From Bacteroidota bacterium (GTDB lineage Bacteria; Bacteroidota; Bacteroidia; Chitinophagales; Chitinophagaceae), in assembly GCA_029778965.1 (NCBI GenBank), contig JAKPBL010000478.1, forward strand, positions 1 to 5,453: a stretch of 5,453 bases of DNA, in the 5' to 3' direction. Positions 1-5,453 of the stretch are shown here, in pieces. Numbering within the stretch: position 1 is the stretch's first letter; each line of letters begins with the position of its first letter. The translations under genes were made by a program, and so were the position numbers. Under the pieces are notes generated by a model. The model made no database searches, was not told the DNA's origin, and was given only the letters and a program-made list of their open reading frames with translations.

Positions 1-831
1 GTGAAGACCGGCTCTTTCACCCCCGAAACCTGGTTTGAAAGCAGCGGCACAACAGGCGCTGTCAGCAGCCGGCACTATATAAGATCGCTCGGGCTGTACC
101 GCCAGAGCTTCCTGGCGGGCTTCCGGCACTTTTACGGCGAGCCCGGCAACTGGTGCATATTGGGACTGCTGCCCGCCTACCTGGAAAGGAGCCATTCTTC
201 GCTGGTGGTTATGGTCAACGAGCTCATTCACCTGTCGGGTCATTCTCAAAGCGGTTTTTATTTATATGACCAGGAGCGGCTGGCAGCTACGCTGCAATCG
301 CTAGAGACAGCCGGCCAGCAGACCATGCTGTTTGGGGTGACCTTTGCGCTGGTTGATTTTGCCGAACATTATCCCCAACCCCTGAACCATACCATTATCA
401 TGGAAACCGGGGGCATGAAAGGCCGCGGGCGGGAGTTGACGCGGGCTGAGTTGCATCAATTGTTCGAAGCCGCCTTCGGTCGCCCGGCGGCAATACCCGG
501 CGGCAATGCACCGCAGCCGATGCCGGAAATACATGCTGAATATGGAATGACCGAACTGTTGTCGCAGGCATATGCGCCGAAAAACGGCATCTTCTATACG
601 CCACCCTGGCTTAAAGTATCCATCAGAGAAGATGATGATCCCCTGATTATCAAAGACATAAGCGGTATTATCGAACAAGGAATCATCAATATAACCGACC
701 TGGCGAACCTGGATTCCTGTTGCTTTATCGCCACCGACGACCTGGGCCGGCTTCATCCCGATGGGGGTTTCGAGGTATTGGGACGGGTGGACCAGGCCGA
801 AGTACGGGGCTGCAGCCAGCTCGTTCTTTAA
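1..831 (+). CDS. LuxE-like acyl-protein synthetase / acyltransferase, 5' end missing
   Basis: The 276 visible residues match the LuxE/acyl-protein synthetase branch of the adenylate-forming (ANL) superfamily, which activates a carboxylate with ATP and passes the acyl group to a protein or other acceptor. Visible motifs are the phosphate-binding loop ESSGTTG (residues 13-19), a glycine-rich GGMKGRGR segment (137-144), YGMTE (181-185, the A5-type adenine/Mg motif), TDDLGR (245-250, A7-like) and GRVDQAEVRGC (261-271, hinge-like) just before the stop. The reading frame is open at base 1. Relatives have roughly 40-60 residues before the SSGTTG loop, so the GTG at position 1 is most likely an internal valine codon and the true start lies upstream. 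The protein ends right after the hinge-like motif and so lacks the usual C-terminal ANL lobe, which I believe is normal for this branch. The substrate cannot be told. A hairpin terminator follows at 945-978. The family call is firm and the biological role unknown. Confidence 0.82.
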   Translation: MKTGSFTPETWFESSGTTGAVSSRHYIRSLGLYRQSFLAGFRHFYGEPGNWCILGLLPAYLERSHSSLVVMVNELIHLSGHSQSGFYLYDQERLAATLQSLETAGQQTMLFGVTFALVDFAEHYPQPLNHTIIMETGGMKGRGRELTRAELHQLFEAAFGRPAAIPGGNAPQPMPEIHAEYGMTELLSQAYAPKNGIFYTPPWLKVSIREDDDPLIIKDISGIIEQGIINITDLANLDSCCFIATDDLGRLHPDGGFEVLGRVDQAEVRGCSQLVL

Positions 832-944
832 ATTTTTTTTAAAGTTTGTGCAGCATTCCCGTTATGCCGGTGGTCTTTTTCCCGGAAGGTATCTGTTTAC
901 CGTCTAACTGACCAGATCTTACTGCTTTTTGCTTACCAGCCACT

Positions 945-978
945 GACCGGGACCTACACAGGATCCCGGTCTTTTTTT
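945..978 (+). terminator. Rho-independent terminator after the LuxE-like gene
   Basis: A perfect 8-bp inverted repeat pairs GACCGGGA (945-952) with TCCCGGTC (964-971), followed at once by seven T (972-978). The stem can be extended by CCT (953-955) pairing with AGG (960-962) if A963 bulges out, leaving a 4-nt loop. The T tract lies on the + side only, so the element should stop transcription coming from the LuxE-like gene, 114 bp after its stop codon. It sits 9 bp before the stop codon of the convergent TIM-barrel gene. On the minus strand the hairpin has no following U tract, so it is not a canonical terminator for that side. Confidence 0.8.
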
Positions 979-987
979 GCCCTGCCG

Positions 988-1818
988 CTACTGTTGCGCC
1001 CGGATAAAAGCCAGGCTTTGCGGTACCTGTTGGAAAGACCGGTCGCTCTCGTCTTCGATGTAATATTTCTTTACACCCACCTGTTGCGCGGTTTTCAGTA
1101 TGGCCGGCATATCGAGCTGCCCCTGGCCCAGCGGCACATTATTATCGCCCGAAGTGCCACCGACAGGGCTCCGTGCAATGCCCGGCTTCAGGTCTTTCAT
1201 GTGCATCAGGTAAAAGCGTTTCGGGTATTTTTTGAGCAGTTCCACCGGATCTTTACCGGGAAAATATACCCAGAGTATGTCCATTTCAAAGCCAACATAC
1301 TTCGGGTCGGTTTTGGCAGCCAGCAGGTCAAAATAAGTGCCCTTGCCATAAGCCGTAAACTCGTACCCGTGGTTGTGGTAACAGAACAGCATGCCGTATT
1401 TTTCCTTTAGCAGCCTGCCCGCGGTATTGAAGTCACCCGCGGCCTTAAGGGCCACGGTTTCCGTAAACCCGGTGGAGTCATGCGGTATCCAAGCTACCCG
1501 CACATACGAAGCGCCGAGGGTCTTGGCGGTCTGCCCTACTTCATCGGTCTTTTCCACCAGGTCGCCATAGGCAACACCGTACGAAGAGCAGGTCATTCCC
1601 CGCTCGTCCAGCAGCCTGCGCAGCTCGGCAGCGCTCTTGCCGAACAGGCTGGAGAATTCAATGTCGGTAATACCCATGGCTTTTACCGCATCGAGGGTGC
1701 CCGGCACGTCTTTGGCAAAAGCATCGCGAAAGCTGTAAGACACCACGCCCGCGCTGACCTGCGCTGCAGCTATATGCACCGCAAACACAATGCAAAGCGC
1801 CAGTAAAATTCTTTTCAT
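988..1818 (-). CDS. Secreted sugar phosphate isomerase/epimerase-like TIM-barrel protein
   Basis: This 276-residue protein belongs to the xylose isomerase-like TIM-barrel family (AP_endonuc_2 / sugar phosphate isomerase/epimerase). Residues 1-19 form a Sec signal peptide (MKR, hydrophobic core, then AAA before Q20), so the mature enzyme is probably periplasmic. Likely divalent-metal ligands, by analogy with the family's E-D-H-E set, are E153 in HNHGYEF, D180 in FEMD, H206 in HMKD and E255 in YIEDES. E54 in DIEFSS lies at the end of an early barrel strand. Length is typical for exported members. The ATG at 1816-1818 is preferred because it begins the signal peptide. An A/G-rich stretch (minus strand of 1822-1830) lies just upstream but is a poor Shine-Dalgarno match. 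The gene is last in the minus-strand run, 54 bp after the oxidoreductase. From its neighbours it probably isomerises, epimerises, hydrates or cleaves a keto-sugar. Despite the family name, a phosphorylated substrate is unlikely outside the cytoplasm. The exact reaction is inferred. Confidence 0.88.
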   Translation of the reverse strand: MKRILLALCIVFAVHIAAAQVSAGVVSYSFRDAFAKDVPGTLDAVKAMGITDIEFSSLFGKSAAELRRLLDERGMTCSSYGVAYGDLVEKTDEVGQTAKTLGASYVRVAWIPHDSTGFTETVALKAAGDFNTAGRLLKEKYGMLFCYHNHGYEFTAYGKGTYFDLLAAKTDPKYVGFEMDILWVYFPGKDPVELLKKYPKRFYLMHMKDLKPGIARSPVGGTSGDNNVPLGQGQLDMPAILKTAQQVGVKKYYIEDESDRSFQQVPQSLAFIRAQQ

Positions 1819-1872
1819 ATACTTTCTTTTGCTGAATGGCTTTGTGTGACGCAGATGGCTTGACGGCCGGCA

Positions 1873-3210
1873 TTATACCGACGGTTGCCACCCTTTTTCA
1901 TAATCGCGCGCCCAAAGCTTCATGGCCGCCGGGTTATTGAGAATATGACCTGATTTCGGATCGCAGATCAGCTCGCTGCCGGTTCGCCAGGCGATATTGC
2001 CCAACTGCGGTAACAAGGTTGATATCTGTCCCTCTGTAATAGGCGATGCAAGCGTTGCCTTGCCGCGTATGCTGTCCACAAAATTGATCAGGTGCAGCGC
2101 ATCGAGGGTTTCGCCCATGCCTACGGTAGTGGCCTGTATCTGTCCTACGTTGCTTTTCACCTCCCGCACCAGCTTTCCTTTTTCGTCGTGGATGCGATAG
2201 TCGTCGCCACCGGGAATCACCAGGGTGCCCTTGGTGCCGTAAAAAGTCACGCCGCGCGTGCTGCCTTCCACCGGGTAAATATTGCAACTGCGGCTTTCCC
2301 AGGTAATGGCGGTATTGTTGGGGAACTCATACGTGATGGTTTGTGTATCGGGGGTTTCCCAATCGTCGCTGAAATGATAGCGGCCACCGGCAGACACCAC
2401 TTTGGTGGGAAAGCTTACACCCAGTCCCCAGCGCATCACATCCAGCTCGTGGGTTCCGTTATTCAACGCTTCGCCCGTACCCCAGTTCCAGAACCAGTGC
2501 CAGTTGTAATGGATCAGGTTGTCTTTATACGGCCGGCGTGGTGCAGGACCCTGCCAGAGCTCATAATCAAGGTGCGCCGGTACTGCAACGGGCTTTCCGG
2601 TGCCGATGCTTTCGCGGTTGTTGGTGTACCAGCCCTTGGCAAAATAAGGGCGGCCAATAACGCCGTCTTTCAACGCCTGCATAGCCTGCTGCACCCCGGG
2701 AAAAGAGCGCCGCTGGTTGCCCATTTGTATCAGCTTGTTGTATTTGGCGGCCGCTTTTACCAGCATCTCCCCTTCGGCCGGGTTGTGCGAGCAGGGTTTT
2801 TCGACATATACATGCTTGCCGGCTTTTACGGCCAGCAGGGTTGCCGGCGCATGCCAGTGGTCGGGCGGGGCCGCCACGAGCGCGTCGATGTCTTTCGATT
2901 CAAGCATCTTACGTATATCCGTAAACGCTTTCGGCTTTTTACCGGTCTTTTTTTCGATAACGGCAATCGTACGGGCAAGCACATTGGCGTCTACATCGCA
3001 GATCGCGCCCACTTCCACATTGGGAATGCCCGCGAAAAGCGAAGCGAGGTATTCGCCGCGGCTGTTGGTGCCCATGACGCCCAGCACCACTTTTTCGTTG
3101 GGCGATCCGTTGAAGGCGAAAAGGGGCAGGTCGGCGGCCATAAGCGCAGAGCCGGCCAGTGCCGAATTGCGCAGAAACCTGCGGCGGGAAGCAATCATCG
3201 GTTTTGACAT
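1873..3210 (-). CDS. Tat-exported Gfo/Idh/MocA family oxidoreductase
   Basis: This 445-residue protein is an NAD(P)-dependent sugar oxidoreductase of the Gfo/Idh/MocA family. A twin-arginine signal is clear: SRRRFLR at residues 8-14 followed by a weakly hydrophobic stretch to about residue 33. It therefore probably folds with cofactor in the cytoplasm and is exported. The Rossmann domain follows: VVLGVMGTNSRG (41-52, a GxxGxxxxG loop common in exported members), an acidic residue after strand 2 (D72 or D74 in AICDVD), PPDHWHAP (115-122) and the hallmark EKP (137-139), whose lysine is catalytic in characterised relatives. The C-terminal domain holds NNGTHELDVMRWGLG (250-264), with H254 and D257 as likely active-site residues. 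The ATG at 3208-3210 starts 3 bp after the DUF1080 stop, which suggests coupled translation. An in-frame ATG four codons later (3196-3198) would still keep the Tat motif, so the start could be either. The context suggests oxidation or reduction at C3 of a glycoside or sugar. The substrate is unproven. Confidence 0.92.
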   Translation of the reverse strand: MSKPMIASRRRFLRNSALAGSALMAADLPLFAFNGSPNEKVVLGVMGTNSRGEYLASLFAGIPNVEVGAICDVDANVLARTIAVIEKKTGKKPKAFTDIRKMLESKDIDALVAAPPDHWHAPATLLAVKAGKHVYVEKPCSHNPAEGEMLVKAAAKYNKLIQMGNQRRSFPGVQQAMQALKDGVIGRPYFAKGWYTNNRESIGTGKPVAVPAHLDYELWQGPAPRRPYKDNLIHYNWHWFWNWGTGEALNNGTHELDVMRWGLGVSFPTKVVSAGGRYHFSDDWETPDTQTITYEFPNNTAITWESRSCNIYPVEGSTRGVTFYGTKGTLVIPGGDDYRIHDEKGKLVREVKSNVGQIQATTVGMGETLDALHLINFVDSIRGKATLASPITEGQISTLLPQLGNIAWRTGSELICDPKSGHILNNPAAMKLWARDYEKGWQPSV

Positions 3211-3213
3211 CGT

Positions 3214-3942
3214 TTATAATTTACGGAGATAAATATTTTTAAACGCCACCCGGTTGCCGTGGTCCTGCAGCAGGATGCGGCCGGCGGCGACCAGGCCGAA
3301 ACCAGGAATGTCTTTGTATTTGCTGATGGCCACCAGGTCTTTGAAAGCCTGGCTGCCGCGTTCGTAGGAAAGCAGTTTCTTTCCATTAAGCCAGTGTTCA
3401 ACATGGCTGCCTTTCGACACAATGCGGGCATGATTCCATTGCCCTATCGGGTTGACCAATTTGCCGGCTGCCGCGGGGATCAGGTCGTACAGCGAGCCGA
3501 TGGTGCGGTTGCCGTCACGGCCCAGCTTGGCATCAGGATGAAGGGCGTCGTCGAGCACCTGGAACTCCAAACCAAGTGCCGACCGGGGGTTATCGGGCAC
3601 GGGCTGACCAGGGTCGACAAAATATTTGATGCCGCTGTTGGCGCCTGCGGTAAGCCGGAAGTCGACCAGCAGCTCGAAATCGCTGTACAGCGCGCGGGTA
3701 ACGATGTCGCCACCATTCACCGATTCTTTTCCATCGGAAGGAAGCACTTCTATGATACCGTCGTGGATCGACCAGCCATGGTCGGGAAAATGATCGGTAA
3801 AAGCACCCTTCCAGCCGGTGGTGTCTTTTCCGTTGAACAACCTTATCCACCCTTGTTTCTGTTGCTTCGGGCTCAGAGTATTGTCTTGCGCCAGCGCCGG
3901 TAATACAGCAACTACCAGCAGGCAAAGGGCTATTGTTCTCAT
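3214..3942 (-). CDS. Secreted DUF1080 (3-keto-disaccharide hydrolase family) protein
   Basis: This 242-residue protein is almost entirely one DUF1080/3-keto-disaccharide hydrolase domain (Pfam PF06439), a concanavalin-like beta-sandwich, after a Sec signal peptide (residues 1-19, ALA before Q20). Family signatures in order: GWIRLFNGKDTTGWKG (31-46), DGIIEV (61-66), GGDIVT (77-82), YSDFELLVDFRLTAGANSGI (86-105), LGLEFQVLDD (123-132), GSLYDL (149-154), GQWNHARIV (167-175), VEHWLNGKKL (181-190) and the C-terminal GRILLQDHGNRVAFKNIYLR (221-240). Length is normal for single-domain members. No acceptable lipobox is present, so it is probably soluble and periplasmic rather than a lipoprotein. Family members act on glycosides already oxidised to 3-keto form, releasing keto-sugar. 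The oxidoreductase gene 3 bp downstream would supply or consume such a product. The start at 3940-3942 is chosen because it begins the signal peptide. It lies 42 bp after the carbonic anhydrase gene. The domain assignment is strong; the native substrate is unknown. Confidence 0.9.
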   Translation of the reverse strand: MRTIALCLLVVAVLPALAQDNTLSPKQQKQGWIRLFNGKDTTGWKGAFTDHFPDHGWSIHDGIIEVLPSDGKESVNGGDIVTRALYSDFELLVDFRLTAGANSGIKYFVDPGQPVPDNPRSALGLEFQVLDDALHPDAKLGRDGNRTIGSLYDLIPAAAGKLVNPIGQWNHARIVSKGSHVEHWLNGKKLLSYERGSQAFKDLVAISKYKDIPGFGLVAAGRILLQDHGNRVAFKNIYLRKL

Positions 3943-3984
3943 GTCTGAAAATTACCTAAAAATAAAACGAGGTGCCGATTGCGC

Positions 3985-4617
3985 TTAATCCAACCGGTAT
4001 ATTTCCTGGATATCGTGCAGAATATGTGCAAAATCCAGCTTCAGGTCGATCAGCAGGCCGGTATGCATGTCGAATACCCAGCCATGTACAATAGGATACC
4101 CATGGTCGTTATATGCCTGCTGCACGCTGGCCAGCTTGATCACATTCACGCATTGTTCCTGTACGTTCAGCTCCACCAGGCGGTTGTAGCGGGCGGGTTC
4201 GTCGGTAATGGCGTTGAGCTCGTTGCGATGCAGCCGGTATACATCCCTGATATTCCGCAGCCAGGGGTTTAGAATGCCCAGGTCCTGGGCCTGCATGGCT
4301 GCCTTCACGCCACCACAGTTGTAGTGACCGCATACGATAATATGCTTTACGCTTAGATGACGTACGCCGTAGTTCAGCACCGCCATTACGTTCAGGTCGG
4401 TCGAATTAACCAGGTTGGCCACATTACGGTGTACGAATACTTCACCCGGCTGCACACCCATGATCTCCTCGGCCGTTACCCGGCTGTCGCTGCAACCGAT
4501 GTAGAGGTAATCCGGCCGCTGGTCGCGCGCTATCTTTTCAAAGAAAGAGGCATCTGTTGCTTTCTTTTCGGCGATCCATTTCCGGTTGTTTTCAAAAATC
4601 TGCTCGTAACTGGTCAT
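3985..4617 (-). CDS. can: Beta-class carbonic anhydrase (Can type)
   Basis: A cytoplasmic zinc enzyme that interconverts CO2 and bicarbonate, supplying bicarbonate for carboxylases and pH balance. With the start at 4615-4617 the protein has 210 residues, and the active-site residues fall at C42, D44 and R46 (GCSDSR) and H98 and C101 (GHYNCGG). To my knowledge the E. coli Can zinc site has the same numbering, which supports this start. The open frame extends 20 codons further to an ATG at 4675-4677, but that extension is not family-like and would overlap the upstream gene. The chosen ATG lies 4 bp after that gene's stop. Other family features are HRNVANLV (63-70 in this numbering), NYGV (82-85), a C-terminal VHGWVFDMHTGLL stretch (177-189) and no signal peptide. 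It is 42 bp upstream of the DUF1080 gene and appears to be co-directional housekeeping DNA next to a sugar module. No reading-frame damage is seen. Confidence 0.95.
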   Translation of the reverse strand: MTSYEQIFENNRKWIAEKKATDASFFEKIARDQRPDYLYIGCSDSRVTAEEIMGVQPGEVFVHRNVANLVNSTDLNVMAVLNYGVRHLSVKHIIVCGHYNCGGVKAAMQAQDLGILNPWLRNIRDVYRLHRNELNAITDEPARYNRLVELNVQEQCVNVIKLASVQQAYNDHGYPIVHGWVFDMHTGLLIDLKLDFAHILHDIQEIYRLD

Positions 4618-4621
4618 ACTG

Positions 4622-5453
4622 CTAATGTATGAATACCTCGTCAGTAAAGAGCCAGCCTTTTTCCCCTTTGCCTGCATGCCATGCAGGTATTCGCTGAAGA
4701 TTGGTCAGCCTGAGCTGTATTTTAGTAAGGGTGGCCGGCTTGAAACCCAGTTCATACAACCGGATATTGGCGGGTGCTGTTTTGGTGGGCTGCGACGGCT
4801 GCAGCTTGCCGAGCAGCCGAAGGGGCGCTTTGTCGCAGCCCCATACTTCGATCAGTTGCGGCGGAAAAAGATAACTATTGATGTCTTCCAGCACACTGAT
4901 GCCTATCTGCTGCACGACAACCGGTTTTTCAAAGGTCATGTTCAGCACCAGGGGCGACTGTCGAAAGCCCGTCCACGGCGCGGCGCTGTAAGCTGTCCCC
5001 CCTTTCTCGCCATCAAACAACCGCTCTACGCCCCTTTTCCGGTAAGCCGAATCGGGCAGGCTGCCATACCAGGCCGAATCGGGCGTCAGTCCCTTTTGGT
5101 AAAACTGCCGGCTCGCGGCGATGCTGCCCAGCCATCCGTTTTTAAACGCGCGCAGCTTTACCAGGGCAGACGCCTGCAGGTGTATGGGTTTCTCGTACAA
5201 CGGGCTGCTGCTACTGTCGGGCTCGGTGCCGTCGAGGGTGTACCGCAGCGTTACGTCTTTGATATAGTGCTTGGCCGACACCGACATCGTGTCGCTGAAC
5301 ACCAGGTTTTCCGTTTCAATCAACGGCGCACTCAGCGTAAGCAAAACAGTATCGCCATTATAGCCGTTCTCCCATCTGATGGCAGGTTGCGTTTTTTGAA
5401 GAGCTCCGATCGTTGCGGCGGCACCCGGCAGGTTCCAGCAATATACCGTGCGG
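4622..5453 (-). CDS. C-terminal part of a large chitobiase-C-like plus discoidin-like domain protein, 5' end missing
   Basis: The frame is open through the right edge, giving 276 visible residues before a TAG at 4622-4624. Numbering from the edge, residues about 30-117 form a chitobiase/beta-hexosaminidase C-terminal-like (FN3-associated) domain with the hallmark YTLDGTEP (71-78), SPLYEKPI (83-90) and LRAFKNGWLGS (100-110). Residues about 140-276 look like a discoidin/F5-8-type carbohydrate-binding sandwich: LFDGEKGG (145-152), WTGFR (160-164), DINSYLFPPQLIEVWG (190-205) and a terminal AWHAGKGEKGWLFTDEVF (257-274). These modules are non-catalytic and usually bind glycans or pack against other domains. 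From memory of similar Bacteroidota proteins, this tail often ends large membrane proteins, some with a cytochrome c domain, or ends glycoside hydrolases such as GH20. The missing N-terminus decides which. A TTG at 5342-5344 is in frame, but conserved-looking sequence continues upstream of it, so it is unlikely to be the start. The gene ends 4 bp before the carbonic anhydrase ATG. Confidence 0.78.
   Translation of the reverse strand, partial: RTVYCWNLPGAAATIGALQKTQPAIRWENGYNGDTVLLTLSAPLIETENLVFSDTMSVSAKHYIKDVTLRYTLDGTEPDSSSSPLYEKPIHLQASALVKLRAFKNGWLGSIAASRQFYQKGLTPDSAWYGSLPDSAYRKRGVERLFDGEKGGTAYSAAPWTGFRQSPLVLNMTFEKPVVVQQIGISVLEDINSYLFPPQLIEVWGCDKAPLRLLGKLQPSQPTKTAPANIRLYELGFKPATLTKIQLRLTNLQRIPAWHAGKGEKGWLFTDEVFIH

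Noticed and set aside
1..3. GTG as the genuine start of the LuxE-like gene
   Set aside because: It coincides with the window edge, and relatives have additional residues before the SSGTTG loop.
826..844. Perfect 7-bp AT-rich inverted repeat (CTTTAAA / TTTAAAG around five T) overlapping the LuxE-like stop codon
   Set aside because: The stem is almost all A-T and has no following T tract, so it is too weak to call a terminator; the better hairpin lies at 945-978.
1789..1818. Possible lipobox (LALC, residues 6-9) in the TIM-barrel signal peptide
   Set aside because: The residue before the cysteine is leucine rather than G/A/S, and a clear signal peptidase I site (AAA before Q20) follows. The similar IALC in the DUF1080 protein was rejected for the same reason.
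1819..1872. Promoter or regulatory repeat in the 54-bp gap before the TIM-barrel gene
   Set aside because: Only a short repeated AAGCCAT and a GCCGGC palindrome are visible, with no promoter pair at a recognised spacing.
2092..3207. Long + strand open frame (371 codons) opposite the oxidoreductase gene
   Set aside because: It lies wholly antisense to a gene with clear Tat, Rossmann and EKP motifs. Its translation has no recognisable domain, and such shadow frames are common in GC-rich coding DNA.
3259..3903. + strand open frame (214 codons) opposite the DUF1080 gene
   Set aside because: It is the antisense shadow of a well-supported gene, with no family motif or start context of its own.
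3943..3984. TAATTTTC in the gap before DUF1080 (minus strand) as a Bacteroidota -7 promoter element
   Set aside because: It lies only a few bases before the ATG and has no matching -33 element at the right spacing.
5342..5344. TTG as start of the rightmost minus-strand gene
   Set aside because: The frame stays open for 36 more codons to the window edge with plausible protein sequence, and the family normally has much more N-terminal sequence.

Overview
The window looks like a chromosomal segment from a member of the Bacteroidota, most likely a Chitinophagaceae-type environmental bacterium. This is inferred from the protein families and their combination: a DUF1080/3-keto-disaccharide hydrolase domain protein, a Tat-exported Gfo/Idh/MocA oxidoreductase, an exported sugar phosphate isomerase-like TIM barrel, and a chitobiase-C-terminal-like/discoidin-like protein tail. 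Weak or absent Shine-Dalgarno sequences fit the same assignment. No taxonomic marker gene is present, so the family-level placement is soft.

Layout. Positions 1-831 (+) hold the 3' part of a LuxE-like, AMP-forming acyl-protein synthetase/acyltransferase gene whose 5' end lies outside the window. It is followed by a 156-bp intergenic stretch (832-987) with a good rho-independent terminator at 945-978. Everything to the right is on the minus strand and reads toward the left. In transcription order it contains: (i) the 3' part of a gene for a large protein ending in a chitobiase/FN3-like domain and a discoidin-like domain (4622 to the window edge); (ii) a beta-class carbonic anhydrase of the Can type (3985-4617); (iii) a secreted DUF1080 protein (3214-3942); (iv) a Tat-exported Gfo/Idh/MocA oxidoreductase (1873-3210); and (v) a secreted xylose-isomerase-like TIM-barrel protein (988-1818). 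The gaps between them are 4, 42, 3 and 54 bp, so the five could form one transcription unit, although the 42- and 54-bp gaps could hide a weak promoter.

How the genes may work together. The last three genes all carry export signals and belong to families that recur together in Bacteroidota. The DUF1080 family is also named 3-keto-disaccharide hydrolase. I infer an envelope pathway in which a glycoside is oxidised at C3, cleaved as a 3-keto-glycoside, and the released keto-sugar is processed further. The upstream protein tail resembles the C-terminal part of large Bacteroidota membrane proteins, some of which carry a cytochrome c domain. If this one does, it could link sugar oxidation to electron transfer, but that domain would lie outside the window. 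The carbonic anhydrase is a housekeeping-type enzyme with no obvious role in that pathway.

No tRNA, rRNA, CRISPR array, insertion sequence or integrase was seen. The window is mostly ordinary metabolic DNA. Its most interesting part is the exported three-gene sugar module and its possible connection to the partly visible upstream protein.
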